A DNA stretch of 64,000 bases from Bedellia somnulentella (lineage: Eukaryota; Arthropoda; Insecta; Lepidoptera; Bedelliidae). The translations under genes were made by a program, and so were the position numbers. This document shows, piece after piece, positions 8,561-17,925 of this stretch. The notes below the pieces were generated by a model. That model saw only the letters and a list, made by a program, of their open reading frames with translations. It searched no databases and was not told the origin of the DNA. The stretch spans positions 8,885,213 through 8,949,212 of the forward strand of contig OY755183.1 in assembly GCA_963576735.1 (NCBI GenBank), in the 5' to 3' direction. Within the stretch, counting starts at the first letter, position 1. Each line of letters starts with the position of its first letter.

Positions 8561-9807
8561 CTAGTGGATCGTCCCAGCTTCGCACGGGTAGCGTTGTTTT
8601 TTAAATATCTGAGGTTTCTTTCTTTAGTCACTGCTCAAGCATTGTGAAATTCAGCGCAATGTTTTCAATTTATTAAATTTATAGCACTCCCTAAACAGTG
8701 TAGTTTGGTGATTTTTAATGCGCTTTAATGAACGGTTCAGTATTTCCGTTTAATAGCAAATTTTTGAATAAAACGCTATGAAGTATTTATAACAATCTAA
8801 AAAATAAATCATTACGTGTTGTAGGATGCAACTACTGGCGCCATCTAGTATGTTATATGTAAATTAGTAACGATTCGGTTTTGGTCACGGGCGCGATGGC
8901 TTATTTTATGTATAATTTCGGTGTTTCTCTTGTAGGGTACTCCGCCTCTTAGGTCTCCAAAGGAAGAACTCGGATAGTACAATCACAAAACTTTATTTTT
9001 GAAAGTAAGTACACGTAAGTATATAAAATAATAACAATATATGTTGCCGTCGCGGCAGTGCGAAGCTGTCTGGAGGTCCAAAGCCGGGGTAGGGGTCGTG
9101 ACGTAGCTATGACGTCGTAGATTGTCACATCAGCTGCCCGCTGCCAGGTGAGTAAATTGTATTTCTTATTTGCATGGGATGTGAGGTTGTTTGTTAGTGC
9201 GTAACTCGCGGTATCATCTCTACCGATTTCTATGTTTTTTTTTTATTGAATAAGTAATAATGTTACCTTTTTTAAATTAAGGATGAGTGAGAGGTTTACA
9301 AACGTAAGAGTAAACAAATATAATCAGAATGTTCCGAACTGCTAAGCTATCAGGAATTATACGTGTTATTGTGAGTCAACCGTAAAAGATAGACAAAAAC
9401 TGTTGAAGTTTTTTTTTTAGATAATTTTATGGAAAATATTTCCGTCATACATGATTTCTATGTAAGTTTAACCATTAAGGCTGCACACGCGACGGAAGCT
9501 TAAAAAATGTAGTAACTTCTCCCGTTTTCCCAAATTTCCCAAAATTCCCCTTTACTACTCTGCTGGAAAGTATACAAAAACCTGCCCAGGAGTATGGAGA
9601 ATAATTGTACCAAGTTTCGTTCAAATCCGTCGAGTAGTTTTTGTTTCCATAAGGAACATACAAACCGACAGACAGACAGACAGACAAAAATTTTACTGAT
9701 TGCATTTTTGGCATCAGTATCGATCCCTAATCACCACCTGATAGTTATTTTGAAAATATATTTCATGTACAGAATTGACCTCTCTACAGATTTATTATAA
9801 GTATAGA
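8561..9807 (-). mobile_element. non-autonomous Helitron, copy 2, exact ends
   Basis: On the minus strand it runs from TCTATACT to CACTAG and sits between an A and a T with no target duplication. The unoccupied site GGGGATTATTACTAAT is visible in other FB copies (for example 11.8 kb), and removing the element restores it base for base. TC...CTAG ends between A and T are the hallmark of Helitrons. It matches copy 1 throughout except for the solo LTR and the shorter (GACA)5 array at 9667-9686. Confidence 0.9.
8931..9216 (-). mobile_element. solo LTR inside Helitron copy 2
   Basis: A 286-bp insertion absent from Helitron copy 1. It begins TGTAGGGTAC and ends GCGGTATCA, so it has TG...CA termini, and it is flanked by the perfect 5-bp duplication TCTCT (8926-8930 and 9217-9221). 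The minus strand has TATATA and then AATAAAGTTTTGTG before its 3' end, which suggests that orientation. No internal retrotransposon region remains, as expected after recombination between two LTRs. The superfamily is not resolved. Confidence 0.85.
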
Positions 9808-10019
9808 TAATCCCCACATGAGGTTTTCATGAACAAAAAGATTTAAATTATGGCAAAATAAATGTTGTTAGTGATGGGTCTCCAACCGCATCGCCCGAAA
9901 ATCCCTTAAAACCCCCAATACCGTTAGTCGCCTCTTACGTACACCCACTGGAAGAAATGGGGTAGTGCTATTCTAAGCCGACACTACACAGCTAAAAGTC
10001 GTCCTTATTATAATATTAA

Positions 10020-10272
10020 TGTGTGGCTTAAGATTTTACTATCCCATTTATTGCCGCTCTGTGTCATCCGAGGAGACTAAGGGTGTAGGCAAAGGCATTT
10101 TCAGTGATTGCTGTCTTGGCGATGTGGCTACGGACCCATCAACAACCATCCTCAATTTTTACCATCTTCTCTCCGTTTTATTTCTAATGGTGGTCTAGGA
10201 ATTTCTGAATCCAAAACTGCGTGTACTCCTGATTGGGATTTATAGCTGTGAGTATCTGTTTGTGTGTATGTA
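10020..10272 (+). mobile_element. SINE-A copy, diverged
   Basis: The family blocks are recognisable in order: GTGGCTTAAGATT head, GAGACTAAGGGTGTAGG, GCGATGTGGCTACGGACC, TACCATCTTCTCTCC, and a tail GGGATTTATAGCTGTGAGTA. Confidence 0.65.
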
Positions 10273-10374
10273 AAATAATTATTTTTACAATATATTTGAT
10301 AATTTGTATTGGCCTATTATAATAGGCCTGTAAAAAACTTTATTATTGTGCAAAATAACATGTAAAGGTAAGCT

Positions 10375-10628
10375 CATAAATAAAAGATGTTATTAAAGGA
10401 AAGAAAAATTTCGACACTTGAACGTGTAAAAAAGAAATAAAGGATAGAGAAATTTCGCGCTGGATGCCAACTGACACTGTAGCTCAGTTGGCAGAGCGAC
10501 GGGGTCGTATACCCGAAGGTCGCGGGTTCGAACCCCGCCATTGTCGAAATTTTTCTTTCCTTTAATAACATCTTTTATTTATGAGTAATAATCCCCACAT
10601 GAGGAATTCATGTCAAAAAACATTAAAT
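10375..10628 (+). mobile_element. FB element with tRNA-like core and 44-bp perfect inverted arms
   Basis: It is flanked by the perfect 12-bp duplication TAAAGGTAAGCT (10363-10374 and 10629-10640). Arms at 10373-10416 and 10542-10585 are exact reverse complements over 44 bp and enclose a plus-strand tRNA-like block. The right end is the family terminus AATCCCCACATGAGG...ATTAAATT. Here the tRNA block points opposite to the copies at 8.4 and 11.6 kb although the right terminus has the same orientation. Confidence 0.85.
10473..10545 (+). other. tRNA-like block of the FB element
   Basis: D arm GCTC/GAGC and T arm GCGGG-TTCGAAC-CCCGC are perfect. The acceptor GACACTG/CATTGTC has one mismatch. The anticodon arm has a 4-bp stem and 8-nt loop. 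It is a degenerate tRNA-derived promoter block rather than a functional tRNA gene. Confidence 0.65.
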
Positions 10629-10734
10629 TAAAGGTAAGCTGTTAGTGTGTATTTCCAATATAGGACAACGATATTGAACTTTGAAGATTAGCCTCTATTA
10701 AACTGACAAACACGCTTTTGAAGCACTCTAACTA

Positions 10735-10873
10735 AAACATACATACATACATGCTTATTCTCACGCCGTTAGTTCCCATTGGGGTAGGCAGAGACTATCG
10801 ATCGCCACTTCGTACTATCCTGGCAAACTTCTCTAGCTTCGCTCACATCCATCAATCTTTTCATACATGCTCT
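10735..10873 (-). repeat. LINE-beta 3' end
   Basis: An (ACAT)n tract is followed by TTCTCACGCCGTTAGTTCCC, TTGGGGTAGGCAGAGACTAT and GATCGCCACTTCG, the minus-strand 3' end of LINE-beta, then its last codons. Confidence 0.85.
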
Positions 10874-11102
10874 AAATAAAAAGTGTAAAATAAAATACCA
10901 AAAAACAACGGCAAATTCTTAAAAAGCATAGTTACTCAATAGACGAAAAATATGGCACTAAGTAAGTTATAAGGTGCTCGAATCATTTATGAACAGGGTT
11001 AAAGTGTGAAGTAATAACATGTGCAAAATATAAGATAAAAAGTAATTTAACCGTAATTACTAGTGTAGATACAACCATTTCAGAATGTTTTTTTTTGTTT
11101 TT

Positions 11103-11957
11103 AGGGTTCCGTACGTCTGAATACAAAAACGGAACCCTTATAGGATCATTCGTGTGTCTGTCCGTCCGTCGCAATTATCTCCGAATCTATTAGACCGATT
11201 AAGTTGAAATTTGGTACACATATCAATTCCCGTGACCCAAACACAGAGGTGTGACGTGAGCAGATGAAATCTGTATATGGGGGGTCATTTTTAGAGGGGA
11301 AGGGGAAAATAAAAAAAAAGAGTTGAGAAGATATTAAATGTATTTTTTTGTAATTTTAAAATAAATAGTTTCCAAGTTATTCAAGAGAATAGACGAAAAT
11401 TGACCATTCCCCCCCCTTATCTCCGAAACTACTGAACCTAAAATTTTGAAAAAAAAATACAGAAATTAGTTTTCTCCTTAAAAATTATAGGAAAACCTAT
11501 AAGAAGTCCATGATATTAAAATAACATGGTAAATCACTCAATATTGTGCGTACCAACTTACATTTGCAGGTGGAATGTGTGGGAGAACGTATTACTAATA
11601 AATAAAGAATAAATAAAGGAAAGAAAAATTTCGACACAGGCGGGGATCGAACCCGCGACCTCGGGTCGCCCGGTCGCCGGAACGCCCCGGACGCTCTGCC
11701 AACTGAGCTACCGTGTCAGTTGGCTGCCAGTGCGAAATTCTTCTATCCTTTATTTCTTTTTACACGTTTAAGTAGTGTTTGCGTTGATTATTAGTAATAA
11801 TCCCCACATGAGGTTTTCATGAACAAAAAGATTTAAATTAGGAGAACATATTTTTTAACTCCAATGTTAAGTTTTCTTGAATCGGTTTGTATCAGATCTA
11901 TAGGTAACATCGTACGGAACCCTCTTCACGCGAGTTCAACTCGCACTTGTCCCCTTT
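11103..11957 (+). repeat. dispersed repeat with GGAACCC hairpin ends
   Basis: It starts with a hairpin (AGGGTTCCGT ... ACGGAACCCT, 10-bp stem) and ends after TACGGAACCCTC and a second short hairpin (GCGAGTTCAACTCGC). It is interrupted by the FB element at 11594-11840; removing it leaves about 600 bp of AT-rich non-coding sequence. I recall this GGAACCC-type repeat as common in moth genomes; its class is unknown to me. Confidence 0.5.
11594..11840. mobile_element. FB element, intact length, tRNA-like core in minus orientation
   Basis: It is flanked by a 12-bp duplication with one mismatch (GGAGAACGTATT at 11582-11593, GGAGAACATATT at 11841-11852). The left end is ACTAATAAATAAAG. The tRNA-like block runs minus at 11633-11717 (acceptor GACACGG/CTGTGTC, B box GGTTCGATCC, enlarged middle). 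A second imperfect copy of the arm follows (GCGAAATTCTTCTATCC), then the terminus AATCCCCACATGAGG...GATTTAAATTA. Confidence 0.85.
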
Positions 11958-12544
11958 TTTTAATAACTTAAAACTCAAACACAATCGTTCACGTATATCC
12001 CTCAAGGGTTACCATTACAACTTTAACAATATTAAAATTTATGTAAGTACGAGTAGTAATATTATTCAACAAACCCGCAAAATACTAATTTCATCTTTTT
12101 ATTGAATAAGACGATAAATCGAAAAGTTGTAATCCTCAGGAGAAGCAGACCTTTATATTTTGTATTGACGCTCACTATAGATGGTCATTCAAGTTGAATG
12201 TCTGAGTACTATACAGCTTTTCTGTATTTCATTAGGACTTTGATATATTTCGATAGCGTCGTTCCAAATAGCCGATTTCTCAGGACTAAGGTCGAATGTT
12301 CAAATCCAATTCTTTATCGGAAAATCATTCAGAAGTAATTTATTTCCTCGTACGTATGTGCGTGTTTTTTCTTTTCATTCGTTGCTTTTGATAAGCGCTA
12401 TGACGTAATTGAAATCGCTGCGTTCAATGAGCTTTAACAAGATTTTCGACTTAACAAATATGAAGCTTCTATCTGAGATTTTAGAAGATGAATATAATCA
12501 ATACATTCGTAGAGATAATTTTATTATGTTTTCATGCACAATGT
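11958..12544. other. unassigned DNA
   Basis: No ORF or repeat signature was recognised; the composition is less skewed than in the neighbouring repeats. Confidence 0.4.
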
Positions 12545-12554
12545 GGATTAATTT

Positions 12555-12800
12555 TGCTGTGTAGTGTCGGCTTAGAATAGCACTACCCTATTTCTTCCGG
12601 TGGGTGTACGTAAGAGGTGACTAACGGAATTGGGGCTTTTAAGGGATTTTTAGGCGATGCGGTTGGAGACCCATCAATAACAAAATTTATTTTGCCATCT
12701 TTTCCCCACTGAGCTTTTTTAAAAGTGGCTGAAGAATATCTGATTCCTTAGCTCTGGCTACCCCTTCTAGTGATTTATAGCCGTGAGTATATGTATGTAT
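12555..12800 (+). mobile_element. SINE-A copy, full length
   Basis: It runs from GCTGTGTAGTGTCGGC to CCGTGAGTATATGTATGTAT. The flanks GGATTAATTT (12545-12554) and GGACTAATTT (12801-12810) form a 10-bp duplication with one mismatch. A B-box-like GGTTGGAGACC lies near base 106 of the element. Confidence 0.9.
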
Positions 12801-12810
12801 GGACTAATTT

Positions 12811-13215
12811 GTCAGAGCAAAAAATTTAACACCATTCTTCCATTGGCTACTAGCAAGCTATTCTGCTGCTGGTATTGGCTGAGAAAGTTACTGGTAGTGA
12901 AATCCTTTTATAACTCTTCCATTCAGTTTGTTAAATTCAATGTAAATACATTGAAAAAATGGCTAAATTTATGCCTTTAGTGCCATTTCTAAAAACAAAA
13001 TTCTATTTCCATCCTATCTAACTGCCATAAATAAAAATAAAAAGGCGTTGTGTAAGAAATGTAGGGAAATAAGTTTCATACGTGTTAATATAAACGCTTA
13101 AATATTACGATCGTTTATTAAACCTTTGGCTAGTCATGTACCGCAACCATAGTAAAAGTTTTAATTTAAATTATGTTTTATATATAATAAAATAAACTGT
13201 AACTATATATCTTAC
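12811..13215. other. unique DNA downstream of the 13.3-kb exon (probable intron)
   Basis: No repeat was recognised. On the minus strand this would be the start of the intron that follows the donor at 13215. Confidence 0.35.
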
Positions 13216-13398
13216 CACCTCGCCAACTTTTGGAGAACTAGTTTCCAAACTGTATTTCTCAGCTACTCCAAACACGTGACGTTCTTTCACATCAAAAAAC
13301 CCAATAGTTGACAAAACAGCCAAAATAAGTCCCAACAACACAAGAAAACATACAGAACACACACACAGTTTGGATTTTTGGGACATTACCATTGCCAT
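13216..13398 (-). CDS. first coding exon of an unidentified membrane or secreted protein
   Basis: The exon encodes 61 residues. The ATG at 13398-13396 sits in a good context (A at -3, G at +4) with an in-frame TAA shortly upstream. A basic start (SQKSK) is followed by an uncharged hydrophobic run, about residues 11-35 (VCFLVLLGLILAVLSTIGFF), which could be a signal anchor or signal peptide. A charged segment ends in SPKVGEV. The exon closes at V|GTAAGA, a good donor in phase 0; read-through hits only intronic codons. I do not recognise the protein. Since the collagen TSPN exon upstream on the same strand also ends in phase 0, this could be an alternative first exon of that gene (inference), or the start of another gene. 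Confidence 0.6.
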
Positions 13399-13900
13399 TT
13401 TCACTAATTTAGGTTACGTCACTTGTATACACAAAAGATTTCACTTTAGTTAATGTTTTTCTTGATTATGAAGACACTTTACTAACTCGCATTACATTTA
13501 AAAATCATAGTTGTTTCATGCACAAAACATATTTTTAAGACCATTAATTTCCTGATATTATATAAAATAACCCTTGAGTATCACATAACGGTTACCAAAA
13601 CAAGAGATACACTAACTTTCAAGGGTATCAATGTGAAAAAATTGCTGCGCATTTCTGAAACTGACATTCCAGAAGAAAGCACATGCGTTCGCGTTGTAGC
13701 TTTATCTCTTTCCCTCCCGTTTAATTGTCTATATCTGTTTCAGTCTATCGTGACAAACAGCTGAGAGATTCTGCGGACGGAGTTTGAGGCAGCATCAGAC
13801 TAGTTCGATATTAGTGGCGCCGACATGTCTCTGAGAGTGACCTCGATGTGAGTGGCGACTGGTGGTCTGATACAACCTCTAACTAGGAAATAGGCCATTG
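13399..13900 (-). promoter_or_regulatory. probable 5' untranslated/promoter region of the 13.3-kb exon
   Basis: This repeat-free stretch is richer in CpG and GC than its surroundings (about 13680-13870) and lies directly upstream of the start codon. No TATA box or initiator can be fixed confidently. The call rests on position and composition only. Confidence 0.3.
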
Positions 13901-14860
13901 ACGCTCTTTTATTTTATTTTTACTCTATTAAAAGTTTCAGTTCCTATTATAGGAATCAGCTATCAATTGTTTTGCTTAAAAAATAGCAGAAATGTTTTTT
14001 TAAAGATCATAGAAATAAGGCGAATATATGGTAAGTCTTAAGAAAATGCATGAAAAACAAACTTTAAGATCTAATATCGTCGATTTTAGTACATTAGTAA
14101 GCGTATATGTATATTGAATTCAACGGCTTTTTTAAAACTCCGCAATGTAAAGGTTTTCGAAAGGTGCTAAAATCTTATGGATTAATAATTAATATTGAAA
14201 TCATAAGAAACAATGTTTTAATTATGTTTAAAAGTATCAAACTGCGACGCAAACCTTTAATTTTTAATGGAACTAGCTAGCTAGATTTCACACAATAGAA
14301 AATAACATGCGTACTACAGTAAATTTTCCAATTTATGGCTATGTAAGAAACATTGTTATTATTTTGACACTTTTGGCTACATTTTATTGTCATTTTCACA
14401 TCACACAATTCCAAGTTTTATAGTCACTTTTAAGAAATCTCCCAAAAGCAAAAAGCATTTGAATTAGCTTTTGCTCACTGCAGCGTTTTACTGCCGCAGA
14501 CAACCGATCTTCACTAAGCAAGAATTCCGAACAAAACTTGGCAAATACACAAATAAAGTAAATATACTCTATCTAAATGTGCTGGAAAAGATCATGTAAA
14601 TACTAGTAGTACGCTCTTTAAAGAGTATTTCGAAATAGGATTGGAGCTGCTGCCACGTTAGATGAGAGACAGACATTTGTTTATTTTATTTTTAGACTTT
14701 ACAATCAATTGAAATTTCAACGATCTCAGATATATTATTTCAAGGAAAAAAGACAGATTTAATAACGAGTAAAACAGTTATTTACGTAGGAAGGCTTTTC
14801 GAGCACATATCAAAATCTCCTGTCACTGTCAGTAGCAAAACTCTTTCTGATGCATTGCAG
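13901..14860. other. AT-rich DNA without genes
   Basis: No coding or repeat signature was recognised. Confidence 0.4.
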
Positions 14861-15000
14861 CATAGGATGCCCTCCTAAAATATTTATTTTATTTTAATAA
14901 GGTGTTTTATGGATGAGGGCAGCACAGGACTGTCGTTGTGGAGATCTTTGGGGGACACCTATGTCCAGCAGTGGGCGTCTATAGGCTGATGATGAAGGTG
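14861..15000 (+). repeat. fragment of a common lepidopteran repeat (CCAGCAGTGGGCGTC type)
   Basis: TGTCCAGCAGTGGGCGTCTA followed by TAGGCTGATGATGA is a 3'-end signature I know from lepidopteran retroposons. A similar piece occurs at 18.3 kb. Class not determined. Confidence 0.5.
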
Positions 15001-15147
15001 TTTTTGAAGTTCATAATTTATATACATTTCTGTGACTATTTAAAACGTCTATCTATTGTCTTTATCAACACACAGTCACAAAAAAGCGAAAAACTTGAAT
15101 ATTAAAAATACATAAAAGCTTACATTAATTAACTGTTAACATATATC

Positions 15148-15365
15148 TTAAAGGAACGGTTAACGGTGAAGGAAAACATTTGTATGGCAACCCACATGGC
15201 TAGGCTAAGTTGTACTTAGTCATGTTACAGTGTGTTTGTACAAAAACGGCGATGATCCTGCCCCTATCACGTAAATACACTATTCAAGCAAAACATAAGT
15301 TTATCATCAAAACGTCGGTATTCTCTGCCAACCCCCTTGGGAATATACGGCGTGAACGTTTAGTA
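15148..15365 (+). mobile_element. SINE-B copy, 5'-truncated
   Basis: It carries the body blocks GGTTAACGGTGA-GGAAAACAT, CCACATGGCTAGG, TTGTACTTAGTCATGTTACA, ACGGCGATGATCCTGCCCC and ATATACGGCGTGAACGTTTA in order, without the tRNA head. Confidence 0.8.
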
Positions 15366-15514
15366 CTCAGTTTTTTAGTACTTAGAGGACATTGTTGGAA
15401 AAACCCGTGTATGTTCGGAGCCATGCTCTTCTTATTTATTAAATATTCGTGACACAGTGTTTGTAACATAACTCTCCTAAAACAGCTAGACTGATTTTAT
15501 GAAATTTTGTGGGT

Positions 15515-15660
15515 AGAGTCGGCTTAGACTAACACTAAATCATTAACAGATATTCCCTGGCAGATGTCGGTTGAGACTTATAAGGTGATATCATATTTTT
15601 ATTACTCCGCTTTGTAATAATAAAGCTCTGGCTACTCATCCCATTTTAGGTATTTATATG
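15515..15660 (+). repeat. SINE-A relic
   Basis: GTCGGCTTAGACTAACACTA at the left and AAAGCTCTGGCTACTCATCC at the right mark a heavily decayed copy. Confidence 0.5.
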
Positions 15661-16392
15661 AAATAAAGGCAAGATTTTCAAGTAACAAAAAAACAGCGGT
15701 GCATTACAGCATATTCGGAAAACAACAGTAATTTTCTCACTCCGCAAATGCTGCAGTGAAAAAAAGAAAAAATAGAAAACAAAAGTTCAACTCGAAAATT
15801 AACGATGTTAAAAACACAGTTAACATGTATCATACAAGTGATGTACGACTACGTACAGCAAAAAGACGAATTGAGCCCGCATCCGTTAATACGTTAAAAC
15901 TAATTTGCACTCGACAGTACTGTGAATCTAAAAGCAAATTGAATTTACTACGAGAGCCAGAATGTGTTGAGTGATACCAGCCAAATGAACATCTTACTCA
16001 TCATTTATGGAACTCGGTTTCCTATGAAATAAAAACAGGGAAATAGGTCGCGATTATTGTATGAAACACTGCATTCCGTTTGGTTTTATTTCCGGGTTAA
16101 ATATCTCAAAAGAGTCAACTTCTAGTAATTATAAATGCACTGCATTTTAAATCTTAAACGTGTTTAGATTCTGAGATCTTTTATCGACTTAAGGTAGGTC
16201 TAGTCTAATCTTGTCGAAACTAAACTCCTATGGAATACAGACGGAAATGGCGTATCTATAAACCTTTATAGGATCCTTCCTATCATTTTTAATTTAGTTT
16301 ACAATTCACATAACATAAAATTACACCGTTACATTTTAACTTTAGATTTTTTAGTCTTTGCTTTTTAAACGAAAACGAGACTTAGAATTACA
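15661..16392. other. unassigned DNA
   Basis: Small open frames here lack coding character; no repeat was recognised. Confidence 0.4.
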
Positions 16393-16630
16393 TACATATA
16401 TACATTCACATTTATATTGCCGATCATTAATCCCAAAAAGGGGTCGCGAGAGCTTCAGAGCTAGAAACTCCTCAGCGACATTTAGCAGTTGATAGTGAGA
16501 AGATGGTACAAATAAAGTATCGTTGGTAATGGGGTCTCCAACCGCATCGCCCAAAATTTAAAAAAGCTCCATACCCTTAGTCGCCTCTTATGGCACTCGT
16601 GGATAGAATGACATTCTAAGCCAGCAACTA
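16393..16630 (-). mobile_element. SINE-A copy (subfamily 2)
   Basis: Minus-strand copy from an ACATATATACATTCACAT tail through TCTCCAACCGCATCGCCC to GACATTCTAAGCC. CTTCAGAGCTAGAAACTCC places it in the subfamily with AAATGTGGCTGAGGAG-type bodies. Confidence 0.75.
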
Positions 16631-17105
16631 GACGGAAGACTTAGAATTCTTCATAGTAATTTTATTTTTTCTAATAAAACATTTCGCCTCAATAGGTCTA
16701 GGCAGACGTCTGTATTTTTAATCTCCCACTCATCGCGCGGACTCGAGTATTCATTACGCATCCACCGAGTATTGGATAAAAAACCACCCTTAATACTAGA
16801 GCCTTAAGACTCAATATTGTTGATAAAAGCTGGGTTTGTTTAGTCAACAGTGTATCAAGTATGTCTGAGAGGCTGCCATGACATGAGGTGCGTGTTCAGT
16901 GATTCTACATCATTAAATCTCTTTTGTGCTTTGCAAGTTGTATGTAATCGAGCTTATCTAGGGAAATTTATGTTTGGATATTGCTATATTTCTGGGGTTA
17001 TTCTTTTGGAACCGAAAATAACGTGAGGGTAAATTAAATAACTGTTGTTTTTCTTGTCCGAATAAATCTAATGTATGGGTACGTTTGTTTTTGTTTTGTT
17101 AAATA
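16631..17105. other. unassigned DNA
   Basis: No coding or repeat signature was recognised. Confidence 0.35.
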
Positions 17106-17117
17106 ATGTTCATGTTA

Positions 17118-17295
17118 CACACACAAAACGGCGATAGGCCTGCCCCCTATCACGTGAGTACACTGTCCATGCAAAACGTGGGTACTCTGAACACCAGGTG
17201 ACAAAGTCACGTGATGTTCAGAAGTATTAGTACCTCTGCCAACGCCTTCGGGGATATTCGGCGTGAACGTTTATGTTATGTTATTATGTTATGTT
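17118..17295 (+). mobile_element. SINE-B copy, 5'-truncated, with target duplication
   Basis: The 3' half of SINE-B ends in TTATGTTATG repeats. The perfect 12-bp duplication ATGTTCATGTTA flanks it (17106-17117 and 17296-17307). Confidence 0.9.
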
Positions 17296-17845
17296 ATGTT
17301 CATGTTAAAAATGTGGCTGTGTATTTTGCACCACGCAGCTATTATGTCGGTCTTTTACCTATAAAAGACAGACATAATACCTGTCAACAGGGAAATTTTG
17401 AACAGGTTAAGAAATGTCAAGTTGTGTTCAAAAGTTAGTATAAGATGACGATTCGTTTGTGGTCGAGTTAGGTCCGAAATTATTGGGGTGTGCTTTAGTT
17501 TTTAAAGATACATGCAAGTACTCACAGATTCAAACATTTAAGAGTCTAGAATTTTTAACTATTCTTAAGCAAATACCAATTTTAACATAGAGTCTCAAAA
17601 ATGAGCGTTAGCGAGAGGTTGCTATACATCAGATTCTTATTAATTTTCGGGGAGACACACATTAAGCCGGATCTGTTTGCTATCTTATCGTATTACCAAT
17701 TATCACACAAAATATAATAATAATTATACGGGTATGTTATAAACAGATCAAGAAACCCCAAACTAAGTAAAACTTATATTATGCGATACTTACTCAACGA
17801 ATATTTAATGTTCTATAATACACATCATCATTTACACATCACAAA

Positions 17846-17925
17846 AATGTTGCTCTCAGCGGGGATTGAATCCGCAACCTTTAGACTCAGAAGCTAGTCA
17901 CCTATCCATACGGCCGTGGACGTCA
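17846..17925 (-). repeat. tRNA-derived SINE relic
   Basis: On the minus strand, a tRNA-like head: ACGGCCGTATGGATAGGTGA, then AAAGGTTGCGGATTCAATCC with a B box GGATTCAATCC. No matching tail was seen. Confidence 0.5.

Larger units (their letters stand above)
8364..9849. mobile_element. FB element with tRNA-like core, inserted in SINE-A
   Basis: It is bounded by the perfect 14-bp target duplication ATGGCAAAATAAAT at 8350-8363 and 9850-9863. The left end is AATAAATAAAGG-like, then a minus-strand tRNA-like block. The right end is the family terminus AATCCCCACATGAGG...GATTTAAATT. The 1247-bp Helitron at 8561-9807 interrupts it. Confidence 0.85.
8227..9992 (-). mobile_element. SINE-A copy split by a nested FB element
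   Basis: The 3' half lies at 8227-8363 (CATATACTCACGGC ... ATGGCAAAATAAAT) and the 5' half at 9850-9992 (ATGGCAAAATAAAT ... CTAAGCCGACACTACACAGC). Joined, they reproduce an uninterrupted copy such as 54533-54782. The repeated 14-mer at the break is the target duplication of the FB insertion. Confidence 0.9.
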
